NCBI GenBank assembly: GCA_026724425.1
Contig: JAIUCV010000009.1
Location: forward strand, 15,201,294 to 15,265,293
From: Erythrophleum ivorense
Taxonomy: Eukaryota > Streptophyta > Magnoliopsida > Fabales > Fabaceae
DNA length: 64,000 nt
Direction of reading: 5' to 3'
The translations under genes were made by a program, and so were the position numbers. Shown in pieces: positions 10,475-21,300 of this stretch (the stretch's first letter is position 1; each line of letters starts with the position of its first letter). The notes below the pieces were generated by a model. The model worked only from the letters and a program-made list of their open reading frames with translations, searched no databases and had not been told where the DNA came from.

Positions 10475-13218
10475 ATTAGGATCTTATCACAATTTAGATT
10501 GATTATATGACTCCCAATTTATGGTTGAGATCTGCAATAGAAATTTTAAAAATGCCCCTTTCCATTTTCTTTATCCTTTTAAATACTTTATTCTAGTAGG
10601 TAAGTGTTATAGGACCATTAAACTACAACATAACATTTGTATAGAGATGAAACGAATTATAAACAATAAAGGTTCTTTGTTTCATATTCTAAAAAGCCAA
10701 GAAGAGACACATGTCAAAATGACACCAACAATGTAAGTAAATTTGGTTAAGGAACATCATAAACAAACACGTAAATGCTAATATGAGAGGATCATCAGCA
10801 TATGGTATCACAACTCATCAAGGCTAAGAATATAATATGAGTCCTAGCCATAACATTTCCAACATTTTCAAGATTTTTTTTATTATTGAAATTAGATTTA
10901 GTTCATTTCCCATGCAAATCCTTAATACTTTGTTTCTTAATTATATTTAAATTTAATCACCTAAAAGAGAAAATAAAAACTTCCTTGAAAAATATTAACA
11001 GAAATAAAAAGAACAAAAGCAAGCAGTTACTTGAAAAGTTGAAATCAAGATGCTAGATCTTCATAATGGATTTGGTTAAAAAAATGCAAATAAAAAGCAT
11101 AAATATTAGATGCTTCATTAGAAAATTACCAAAGAAAACATGTCTACAGGAGCAATATCACTTCATCATGTACTAATTAACTTACTTTCCACTCTCAAGT
11201 GTCACCCTAAATAGCCATTGAGCCTTTGACTTTGGATCTCTTAACTCCTCCATTTTATAGGAGGCATAAACTTTTGGGCCTAAACATCTTAAAAATAGAA
11301 AAGGGAAAAATAATGATAATCTCCAAGAGATTTTGTAAAAGTGCAAAAGATTCAAACATGAAGAATATAGCATGCAAACATTTCAAAAATGTTTTTTTAG
11401 TAACTGAAGTAAACTTCCTCACTACCATGTACACCTCAATGCTTAGAAATTGTATAAGATTGATATCCATCAATTATGGCACCTAAAAATTCATAAATAG
11501 CTGTAGTATATGTCAATTCTTCAATACAATTAATCCAATATAAATGTTTTAAAAAATGATGATGACAACAATGACGACAACAATAATAAAAATAAAATTC
11601 TCATATCTTGTTTGTTCAATACTTCACTCCCTAATCATGTTTTTTAAATAAAGTAAAATGAATATTATTTTGCACACCATAATTTGTTCATTAAAATTGC
11701 CACTTATCATGAGTTTTCCTTTTATGTCATGGAAAATAATTAAGAAAATTAAACTTTCATTTCTAGATGGTTTTGAACTAATATGAACTTAATATAGCTA
11801 AAAACATTTGTTATTGAATTATATGTATGTTAATTGTAACCCCCTTAAGTAATTCATTAATTAAGTTATCCAATTTTTTTTTAAAAAATTTCATTTTCAA
11901 TTAATGTAAGTGTATGCTGAAGCTGTCTCGTCATCTAAATAAGTAAGATTATAGGAAATTACACAAACTTTTTTGAATAATTTAAATTGCTTCCATGAAG
12001 TGGGACTTGTTAGCCCACTTTGTTAGAGCTTAGTCATTCATAGTATGATTATCTAGACAACATTACTCAGTTAGTGTTAAGGCAGATAATAAGATACAAC
12101 AAAAGACCCTGAATAGGCTATTACAATGGAGCTACTATATACAACCAAAAAGGGTTCCATTTTTTATATTTTCTAATATGGAGGATCTAGATGTTTAGAT
12201 CTAATTAATCCCTACTAGAAGAAATATACGAAGGTAGTACTTCAAGAGGAGGTGGTATCCTAACATTAGGTAAGATGATCTATGCATCTTCCATAACCAT
12301 TAAATTATGTCTTTATTATTACTTGAACTGGCATGATCCTTAGTAATTCAATGGATACCCATTTTACTTTTGTAATATAACAGATCATTGGCATGATGAC
12401 TTATTTAAATAGATTATGACAGAAAAGTGAGAATCACAATAATTCCTAATAAGATAAGTTTAAATAAATAATGGTTTAGTTGCCATGTGTGTAGAAAATA
12501 TATATATTTCCTCTTATCTATTTAAGATCTATCACCACCATAAGTTAAAATAAAGGCATGGAAATTAATAATTTACATAATTTTGTAATCATAAGAATAA
12601 TCACATATCATCAGTCATGCATATTCCAAATATTGCAATTTCCTCATTTCACAAGTGTAACTTATCAAGGCAAGGAAATCTTTATGTTGCATCCCATTAC
12701 ACATGTTACTACCATACATAAGACATAAAATATAGATTATATAGTAGAATGTCCCTTAGAGTGGATCCACAACATGAAGCAATAAAATACCATCTTCTTT
12801 CAAGAATGCTATCTTAGAGACTATCCCCTTTCGAGAACTTTGTCTCCTCGGTACTAACAACTCTCTTATAAATTACCATATCTATATTCATAATATTACA
12901 TACATGTTGAGTCCTCATTCTTGAAAGAATTACTCATTTATGTGTACATATTCATCAAAATATAGATTAGTTTCAATATCATCATTACTGTTAACATAGA
13001 CACTATCATAAGTTCCAAAGTCAACATATAGCTCATAAATCAGAGAATTCAATAAAAATAGTATTCGTGCATTGGAAATTTGCAAGCAATGATAAAAAAA
13101 GTAGTTTATTAGTTCTAATGGAACCTATCTATTCATATTAGATTCAATTTTAATGTTTTCTATGTCTTTTGTATTTTAAGGTCCTTGGTCCTTGTATGGT
13201 TACAATTTTAGATTATCT

Positions 13219-13298
13219 AGGTCATGTCATGGTCTCTGGTATTCATATCATTCTATCGAAGTCATGTCATAGTCTCTAGTATTCATATCATTCAATTA
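13219..13298. repeat. 40-bp tandem duplication
   Basis: GTCATGTCATGGTCTCTGGT... and GTCATGTCATAGTCTCTAGT... follow each other directly, each continuing ATTCATATCATTC. Downstream (13380-13480) the phrase TTCAAGTC recurs several times, suggesting a degenerate short-period repeat. Confidence 0.7.
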
Positions 13299-14410
13299 TG
13301 GTCTGTATCATGTATCAAAAGTCTTATGGAAAGTTTAAAGGTCATATGTCTAAGATCAAAGTATGTTTAGTCTCATATGTACAAGGTCAAGTCATGTAAA
13401 GGTTCAAGTCCCATGAATTAAAGTTCAAGTCCTAGATGCTTAAGATTCAAGTCATCTCTATGAAGGTTCAAGTCTTATAAGTTCTTAATCCATCTATTTG
13501 TCCATTACATTTGCATGCATATATATACATATATGATTAAGTATTTAGACATCTCTTTATACTTTTTGGGTTCTAAAGGAAGCTATTAAGACACCCTTAA
13601 CATCCTATATCATGAAAGAATCAAGGTTCAATGCAAAAGCCTAATTTTTTTTTTGGGTAAAATAGAGTCCAATATGGCTTGGCTATGTTAGCACTACCAA
13701 AGAGCAAAATTGCTCTCTAAACATGGCTTGTGCTGAATAACATAGCTTGTTGTGTCCAGTACTCTAGAAGTACGAAAGTCACTATTTTTGCTCCTAAAAC
13801 CCCATTTTTGGTCATGCCTATCCCAAATAACCATTGTACTAAGCTTATATGCATCATAAGTTCTCAAAACAACCATTAAAACCAATTTAATACCTTTAAA
13901 ACATAAGGGCCATTTTTACCATAAAAATGGGTTAGAGAGAGAAAGTATAGGGATGAGAAAAATGTGAGTTATGTTAAGCTTTAAGCAACTTAGAGTTATC
14001 TACCCTCAATAAAAATACTATCCAAGCACCAAACCATGTTAAAAGAGTAAGGTCAAGTGGCATCCTTTTCATCCTTACGTGTTCATTAGAGAGAGAAAGG
14101 TTGAGAGGATGAGAAAAATGGAGTGTTTAGGTGTTTGTGAGTATGCATCAAGCTTTTAAACTTAACAAGAACTACATCTAGCCATACAATAGTCATCAAC
14201 AAATGACATCTAAATTTTTACCATGAATGCACATCACACTTAGTGAGATAGAATAAAAGAGATGGTGAGGAAGAAGAGAGTGTTTGGCTATGAAGTCTCA
14301 ATAAGACAAGGTAACTCTTAGATTGGGTTGAAAGTGGATGCAAGCTCCTTTTTCCTCCTTCACTTCCTCTTCCCTTTGTTCCTTCCTCTATATTTCATGT
14401 GCTCCAGAAA

Positions 14411-14441
14411 TCTCTCTCTCTTTATATATATATATATATAT
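14411..14441. repeat. (TC)n(TA)n microsatellite
   Basis: About ten bases of TC alternation are followed by about twenty of TA. Confidence 0.9.
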
Positions 14442-14989
14442 CATTTTGAAGGGGCAAAAGGGAATGAAAAGCTATAAAAGAATTAAATATATGTGAAATC
14501 AATGCATGATTCCTTTTTAAATCCTCTTAAAATCTATTCTATATGCATGTAGAGTTGCTAGTGGGGTGAAGGCAGTCTCTCAAACATTTTTGCAGATAAA
14601 ATTGTATTTGTTGATATAACAGCCTGTACAAAAATTATCTCTATTTAGGGGAAAATGTATATCAAAATTTGTGTCTCATCGTGCCTTTAATTTTGTTGGC
14701 ATTCTTTTATGGAAAATGTTTACATAGGTAAAAGTTAAAATTCTCTATAATATCCTATGATTTAGAAATTCAAAATAATTCCTAAAGAGTGGAATGAGTT
14801 ACTTACAAAGGGTAACGGGCCTAGCGAAAGTCAGTATGAATTATGAGAAATCGAAATTAGAACCATTTGATTGATAAATGAGGACCAAGGAGTAAAGTGA
14901 ATTGAGACTAATTGATATTAGAATGTTAATTAGAATATCTAAAAATGTAGGTAAAAGCTTAAGGATAGCCCAAAATTACAATTTTGCCA

Positions 14990-15208
14990 TTATGTTATTC
15001 CTTCTAAACATCTAGCCACATAGTTGGTTATATCATCTGTTATTCTTGGCCACCAGAATAATCTTTTTAAATCTTGATATATCTTGGTGGCCTCTGGATG
15101 GATAGTATATCTACTTATGTATTCCGCTTCTAAAATCTTTTCTCTCAATTCAGTTTTATTTGGTACAAAAATTCTATCTTGGTATACTACCATGCCATCC
15201 TCAGGCAC
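14990..15208 (-). pseudogene. Integrase zinc-binding domain fragment (gypsy)
   Basis: The 72-residue frame carries TIHPEATKIYQDLKR and FWWPRITDDI, the signature around the HHCC domain of gypsy integrases. The first zinc histidine appears replaced by tyrosine (EAEY where EAH is usual), and after ARC the frame lacks the second cysteine. The catalytic DDE core that should follow is missing, so this is a dead fragment. Confidence 0.85.
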
Positions 15209-15313
15209 TCTAAAATTTGAGGTCTTACCATTGAAATTTTCACTTCTAATCTATTTTAAGAACTCATCCTTCCTTTGGGCATCTATGATTTGAGCTCTTA
15301 AATCATTTTCTAT

Positions 15314-15511
15314 TTAGGTCTTACTAACAAACAATTTACCCGAGATCATATGGCAAGAGATATTCATATATTTGAATTTCTCTATAAGTTCTTGTTCCTT
15401 AATCATCATAAAGGCTGCATAGATAGATTTCTTTCTTAGGGTATTGGCCACCACATTAGCCTTAACTAGGTGGTATTTCAATGTATAATCATAGTTTTTT
15501 AGGAATTCCAT
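15314..15511 (-). pseudogene. RNase H C-terminal fragment (gypsy)
   Basis: MEFLKNYDYTLKYHLVKANV followed by VANTLRKKS matches the end of gypsy RNase H (ELLKDYD...YHPGKANVVADALSRKS). The catalytic Asp of VADALS is Asn here (VANTLR). It lies directly downstream of the RT remnant in the right frame order. Confidence 0.82.
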
Positions 15512-16377
15512 CTATCTTCTCTATCTCATATTTCACTCTTTTTGATCAAACAGGTATTTCAAATTCTTATGGTCACTATAGATCTTTACTATAATACCAT
15601 ACAGGTAATGCCTTTAGATTTTGAGGGCAAACACCATTATAGCTAACTCTAAATCATATGTGGGATAATTTTCCTAATGAAACCTTAATTGCCTAGAAGC
15701 ATAAGCCACTACTTTACCCTATTGCATCAATACACATCTTAAACCTTTTCACAAGACATCATTATAAACCATAAATAGTTTACTAGGTCAGGTATAATCA
15801 AGATAGGGGTAGTAGTTAATCGAAATTTCAAATCTTAGGAACTTTTCTCACATCTGTTATCCCGCATAAAAGGTGTTTTTTTCCTAATTAGCCTCGTTAG
15901 TGGTAAGGCTATTTAAGAACAGCTTGTATGAACCATCTATAGTACCCTGCCAAACCTAGAAAACCCTTAACCTCGGTGATAGTCTTAGGCCTGTCCCATT
16001 TTAACACGACTTCTACTTTATGGGGATCAACTGCAACCTTTGCCTGTGATATCACATGACCTAAGAATCTTACCTTAGCCAAAACTCACATTTGCTAAAT
16101 TTAGCATACAACCTCTTGTTTTTCTAGGACTATTCTCAGATGTCTTTCATGCTTCTCAAATGATTTGGAGTATACAAGAATATCATTAATGAAGGCCCTA
16201 ACAAATTTATCTAAATATGATTTGAATACCCTGTTCGTATAGTTCATAAACACAGTCGAGCATTCATCAAACTGAATGGCATCACTAAGAACTTACAATG
16301 CCTATATCTAGTCCTGAAAGCCGTCTTTAGGATGTTTTTAGCTCTAACTCTCAACTAATAATACCTAAATCTAAAGT
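15512..16377 (-). pseudogene. Reverse transcriptase remnant (gypsy)
   Basis: The minus strand contains [20 protein letters not shown] and, further on, FINDILVYSKS. These are the RT core motifs [20 protein letters not shown] and FIDDILVYSK. The first aspartate of the catalytic DD pair is Asn (GAT to AAT, near 16180), and stops and frameshifts interrupt the rest. The upstream part ends at about 16377 inside the LRSGYHQL motif (here LRFRYYQL), where LTR fragment J begins. Confidence 0.85.
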
Positions 16378-18855
16378 TTGAGCATGTTACATAGCATAGA
16401 CATAGCCTATAGAGGCATCCCAAATGATCTAAATCATCATACATCTCAAAACCACTATCCTAGTTACATATGTACACATTTGCATTATTGCTCAAAGGTG
16501 GCAAAATCACACATTTCCATACATATGACTCTAAATTTGGTTCATACATCATACATACATACTTTTGTGATTGTTTAAAGGTTTACATCTTAAAAATAAC
16601 CTATACATACAAAATTTGACATTTAATTACATAAAAAACTATTTTATTGTCAAAGTATTACAAATCATGCTTATTGGCTCCCATTTTTGCTTCCTTAAAC
16701 TTCACCTAGATATGATTAGATAGAAAATAAGGGAAAGTGAGATTCAAAGAATCCCAATAGCTCTTTCACCCTTTCAAGTAAGCAAATAAGGCATATATTC
16801 TTGTCAAAGAATACAAGTATGCACCAAACACTTCCAAGAATTATTCAAATCATAATTTCGATGTCACATGAACATGTCATGGACAAGAACAAGTTTTAGG
16901 GATTTTTGGTCTCTTTTCACTCTATTATTTGGGACTTTTGTATTAGCCTCATCCACTTTGTAGGGACTTTTGACTTAGCTTCATTGATTTTTAAGAATTT
17001 TGGCACAACCTTATCCATAAAGAGAAATTTCACATTTCAAAGGCGAATTAAGAAGTATAATGGCATGATAATCATAAATCAATAACAAATGGCATGCCTC
17101 ATGATTCAAACACACATACAAGCATTCAATGATAATCATACAACTAAGAAATGCATACAAGAAAGGATGGAGAGATACTTTAGTGCAAGAAGTGAAAACT
17201 TTTCCTTGCTTTCTTATGTCTTTGGCTCAGCCTCACACCCACACCTAGGAGGGACTTGATTCACTTGACTTAGGCACATCAAACAAGACATAAACATATC
17301 ATTGGAACTAACTCTAGTCTTACATAAATATTACACAAGCTACATCTAGCTTATGACACCATTATGGTTCCACACAAGGGCATAATAAAGCAACCTATAT
17401 AATTCAAGTTATGGCTTCCATTTTTCACTCATTCTAAGTCAGATGACTTCATTGAAAGTCATTAGAGCCATTACAAATTCAATCCAAGGAGTCAAATATC
17501 AAGTTACTTCTTTATGCCTAAAAAGGAATCTAAACCTCTATCTTTCAAAACATAGTTTCTAAATTCAAACTAATGGTTCCTTTGGTATTTATTATTCATA
17601 TCTAGTCCATTTTTATCCTTGGAATCAAAGAAAAGTCTCCATAGGTGTCACTTCCTCCCTTAGGCCGAGATGTACATTAATTGAAGCACCCATGAAGTTT
17701 TCTTCCATGTCCTAGGAATTTTTCCATCCATGAAGCTTCCTAGATGTTTTGTGAACTCATTCATAGTTTTAAACATCCTAAATTACCATTAGAAAGCTTC
17801 TTATTTGCCAATGTGCAATAAAATCCCTAATTACCATAACTTGTTATCTAATGGTTCTTTTTGAATTCTAATTGCTTCCTTGGATTCCTTAGGATTCAAA
17901 ACTCCCATTCCTATCAAGTTTAGGTTGAGATAAGGTCCTTAATAGCTCCCCCTTATTCTGGTCGAAATAGTAGAGAAGGAGAAAGGCCAAGAAGAAGCAA
18001 TATAATCAATAATTCTTACCTTGTTTATAAGCTTTTCTATGATTCAAAACTTCCTTTTAATCTCTCCTTCTCCTATACTGAAACAGTCCTAAAACATGCC
18101 CAAACAAACCATTAAAACCATGGGAGAAGGGAGGAGAAAGAGGAGAAGAGGTTTAGTAAAGGAAAGAGCATGAAAAAGTGACCAAATCTTACCCTTTTCA
18201 AGTTTCTTCTTCTTCCTTTAGCTCTCCCTTTTGGTATGCCTCTTGAGACTCTCTTAGAATTTTTTTGGACCAAATGCAAGTCGGTGGTGAGGGTTGGAGA
18301 AGAAGGGGATGTGATTTAATAAGCCTAAGGGTCTATTTACAACATTTTCCAAAATTATAATTTAGTTCCTCATCTTAGTTCTTTCCATTTAGGCTTATTT
18401 CAATTCTTTTTTAAGAACCATATTTTTTATCATAAAATTTGGGTCTTTAATTTATAAAATGGCTTTAGTTTTACCTAAATTGGATTAAAAACCTTCTTGA
18501 GCGATTTGATCAAAGTTTTGGTCAACTTATGACTAAAAATGCAAATAAGAGGGGTTTTAAGCATTCTAGAGGTTCTTATAGTTTTTAGAGCTTCTAAGAA
18601 CCCTAGAAAACTTAATTTTTTTATTTAAAAATTCTTCCTTTGAGTTTTTTAAAAAGTGTCCAAAATTACGAAAATACCACTGATTTTCATATCATTTTAT
18701 TTAACTATTCTAACTCTAGTTTTTGGGTATCTTTAGCCTCGTATCCTCATTTTTAATTTTTTAAATTATTGCCTTAATTTCATTTGATCTCAAATCCTTC
18801 TATTTAGGAGACCTCCCTTAGTAATTAGGGCATTTTAAAATAAATTGGTATTACA
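16378..18855 (-). mobile_element. LTR fragment J inside the gypsy body
   Basis: This block is the same kind of sequence as LTRs A-I. It has the family dyad (16741-16753), the run of CTCACCC / GGACTTTTGG phrases and the purine-rich promoter-side segment. In plus-strand order it ends GGTATTACA at 18855, the family's TTACA terminus. Its other terminus is missing: the block begins abruptly at the break in RT. The protease-RT linker of the host element is also missing, so arrival of J was accompanied by a deletion. It most resembles LTR I. Confidence 0.72.
16741..16753. promoter_or_regulatory. LTR dyad GATTC-AAA-GAATC (copy in J)
   Basis: The family dyad with an AAA spacer. Confidence 0.5.
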
Positions 18856-18899
18856 CCTTCCTCTACCTTAACTTGTATAGAGAAAAAAATTAAAAACTC

Positions 18900-19300
18900 T
18901 TGGCATTCATGCTCTAAGTATCTCTCAGCTTAAGTAGTGGTCAAGAAAGATAATTTAGCCCCATTTTTAGGTATGGTCCCACAAGCAAGTAAGGTAATGG
19001 TTTTATGTTCGCAATCAAGTACAGCGTTATTCATAGTCATCCAATTCATGTCAATAATCAAATCAATATCATGGAAGGGAATACAAATCAAATTAATAGT
19101 GGTACACTAATGGTTAAACTGTACAATGACATTTAAACACACATGGGAAGTAATCACGTGGCCTCCAGTAGGGTAGTAATAGATAAATCATAAGGTAAAG
19201 TATTAACAACCAGATCCATTTTTCTCACATAATCATAAGATATGAATGAGTGACTGACTAGCACCCGAATCAAACATAGTAATCATAGGAAAACCATTCA
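18900..19300 (-). pseudogene. Aspartic protease remnant (gypsy)
   Basis: MFDSGASQSLI (DSGA encoded at 19262-19273) is the retroviral-type aspartic protease active site, normally FDSGATHSFI. Further on, DMNWMTMNNAVLDCEHKTIT (near 18990-19070) matches the C-terminal GMDWL...NAVIDC segment. The catalytic Asp is intact. The region just downstream is lost at the J junction. Confidence 0.85.
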
Positions 19301-19412
19301 TTATGATCATACCTTTGATCAAATTGGGAGATGCACTAACCTCCTGCTAAGTGAGGGTGAACACTCTGCTCTGGGTTTGTGGTTTTAGAGGAGGCACCAT
19401 CTCCATCTAAGG

Positions 19413-19454
19413 GCAATTCCTAGCTATATGCCTCGACTTCCCACACGTGAAGCA
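19413..19454 (-). pseudogene. Gag CCHC zinc knuckle
   Basis: CFTCGKSRHIARNC fits CX2CX4HX4C exactly, the nucleic-acid-binding knuckle at the end of gag. It lies between the capsid-like segment (19887-20093) and the protease motif, as expected. It is embedded in a remnant without a continuous frame. Confidence 0.9.
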
Positions 19455-19639
19455 TGTCATTAGGGATGACTGGGTTTTGCTAGGCTTAACCTTTTTGCTC
19501 TATTATGGCCTTCTGTTCCAGTGCACCTTGCCTTTCTTCCTGTTACTAGGTGCCACACTCACATTGTCCTCTAGTTTTAGTCTCTTTGATTTTAGAGCCC
19601 CTCTCTAACTAGTTGCAATCATTGTAGGTAGAATATCAC

Positions 19640-20103
19640 GTAGGTTATTCTCAATTATCCTGTTGATCTCCATAAGAGTATTGAACATTTTGATCTTCTG
19701 TGGAGTCACTCGGTCTTTGATTAGGGGCTTTAATGCATTTTCAAAATTTTCACATCTCCAGGATTCATCATCACATTATTAGAGATAAGATGAATATTGA
19801 GAAAAATATATGAATTTAGCCACATATTAATCCATAAACATATCATCAGTTTGCTTTAGTCTTATGAATTCCATCTCCTTCTGATTCTAAATGGAGGTAG
19901 GGAAATACTTCTCATAGAACTCTATCAAGAAATTCTCCCAATAAATCGAGATATTCTTTGTTTGCATTATAGACTTTGTGCTGCACCACCACCTATCTGC
20001 TTCCTCTTTTAGCTTGAATATGGTGAGCATGACCTTTTGCTTAGATGTACAACTCATCACTTTAAAGATCTTTTCAAGTTGCATAATCCACACCTCAACT
20101 TTA
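19640..20103 (-). pseudogene. Gag capsid fragment (gypsy retrotransposon gag)
   Basis: The frame at 19887-20093 reads MQLEKIFKVMSCTSKQKV, then KEEADRWW and FYEKYFP. These match the retrotransposon gag domain (WxxxLEKIF...AxxWW...EFYEKYFP). The N-terminal part is absent because TRIM array 2 begins at 20106. Confidence 0.85.
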
Positions 20104-20507
20104 TCTGTAAAGTCTCACATCGGATGGAATGGTCCTGGGAACGGCTCATATAAGTGGGGAGAATCCTCTCCCTAACGAGCGCGCTTTTCCCGTGAGCTAA
20201 GCGGGAAGAGATAACCCCAACGAACTGAGAAGGTAGGGTCAACGACCCATGAATTGGGAAGGAAGGGACAATACTTGTGAGGGCTCTGTATGTATTGATG
20301 GCCGTTCGAATGTGCAACCCGAGGACGGGTTGGCCCCTAAGGGAGGTGAAATGTAAAGTCCCACATCGGATGGAATGGTCCTAAGAACGACCCATATAAG
20401 TGGGGAGAATCCTCCCCTTCACAAGTGCATTTCTCCCTGAGCGAAGGCTGGGTGTAAGACCCTCGAAGCTCGGGAGAGGACAATACTCGTGAGGGCTCTG
20501 TATGTGT

Positions 20508-20519
20508 TGGTATCAGAGC
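20508..20519 (+). other. Primer-binding site in array 2 (forward half)
   Basis: An exact TGGTATCAGAGC directly after an LTR ending TGTATGTGT. A second exact copy is at 20768-20779. Confidence 0.88.
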
Positions 20520-20909
20520 TGGCCATTTGAATGTGCAACTTGAGGACGGGTTGGCCCCCAAGGGAGGTGGAATGTAAAGTCCCATATCGGATGGAATGGT
20601 CCTAAGAATGGCCCATATAAGTGGGGAGAATCCTCCCCCTCACGAGCGTGCTTCTCCCTGAGTAAAGGCTGGGTGTAAGACCCTCGAAGCTCGGGAGAGG
20701 ACAATTCCAATGATCTGGTTAATGGTCCTGTGCTGGCCAATACTTCGCTGCATAACTCTGTGTGTGGTGGTATCAGAGCTGCTCTAGCTGCATGTGCAAC
20801 CCAAGGATGGGTTAGCCCTAAAAGGGGGAGTGGATTGTAAAGTCTCACATCGGATAGGAAAGTCCTGAGCCTAGTGCATATAAGTGGGGGCGAAGCTCCC
20901 CCTTCACGA

Positions 20910-21235
20910 GGTGCCTTTAACACATACAGAGCCCTCACGAGTATTGTCCCTTCCTTCCCGGTTCGTGGGTCGTTGACCCTGCCTTCCTGGTTCGTTGGGG
21001 TTTGTCTCTTCTCGCTTAGCTCACAGGAAAAGCGCGCTCCGTGGTATCAGAGTTACACAACGGAGTATTGGCCAGCACAGGACCTTTAACCAGATCGCTG
21101 GAATTATCCTCTCTTGAGCTTTAAGGGTCTTACACCCAGCCTTCGCTCAGGGAGAAGCACGCTCGTGAGGGGGAGGATTCTCCCCACTTATATGGGCCAT
21201 TCCTAGAACCATTCCATCTGATGTGGGACTTTACA
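20910..21235 (-). repeat. Rearranged junction and first inverted TRIM LTR
   Basis: The forward LTR begun at 20836 is cut off near 20910 and followed at once by ACACATACAGAGCCCTCACG, the complement of an LTR end. This copy is longer (about 325 bp) than others and contains a stray forward GTGGTATCAGAG near 21041-21052, so it is itself a composite. Confidence 0.7.
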
Positions 21236-21288
21236 TTTCACCCCCCTTGGGGGCCAACCCATCCTTAGGTTGCACATTCGAATGGCCA

Positions 21289-21300
21289 GCTCTGATACCA
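21289..21300 (-). other. Primer-binding site in array 2 (inverted half)
   Basis: The plus strand reads GCTCTGATACCA, the complement of TGGTATCAGAGC, next to an inverted LTR that starts (as complement) at 21491. A further exact site is at 21798-21809. Confidence 0.88.

Larger units (their letters stand above)
7581..10578. mobile_element. Long inverted-repeat element LIR2, split by a TRIM-like array
   Basis: The left arm (about 7581-8235) is inverted relative to the right arm (about 8705-9224 plus 10475-10578). The two halves of the right arm are separated by a tandem retroelement array. A good block is AGCTTATAAATATCCTACAA on the plus strand near 8020 and its complement near 8908-8925. By eye the arms are about 85% identical over long stretches. 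The unpaired centre (8236-8704) has no coding frame. There is no transposase, so the element is non-autonomous, of foldback or long-TIR type. Confidence 0.8.
10579..14989. other. 4.4-kb stretch with no gene recognised
   Basis: Short frames occur on both strands (for example 11182-11486) but none resembles a protein family, and overlapping frames on opposite strands show no coding preference. The right part (13900-14990) has purine- and pyrimidine-rich tracts like LTR promoter regions and may be decayed LTR sequence of the neighbouring gypsy element. I could not find its ends. Confidence 0.4.
14990..20103 (-). mobile_element. Decayed Ty3/gypsy (chromovirus-like) coding body
   Basis: Reading the minus strand from 20103 downward gives a capsid segment, a CCHC zinc knuckle, an aspartic protease, then (after intrusive LTR fragment J at 16378-18855) reverse transcriptase, RNase H and the zinc-binding start of integrase. 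That is the gag-PR-RT-RH-INT order of Ty3/gypsy elements. The integrase catalytic core and any chromodomain are absent, because the element ends near 14990. Stops and frameshifts break every domain. The 5' part of gag is cut off by TRIM array 2. LTR I lies upstream in the same sense and could be its 5' LTR, but no primer site joins them, so this is only inference. Confidence 0.85.
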
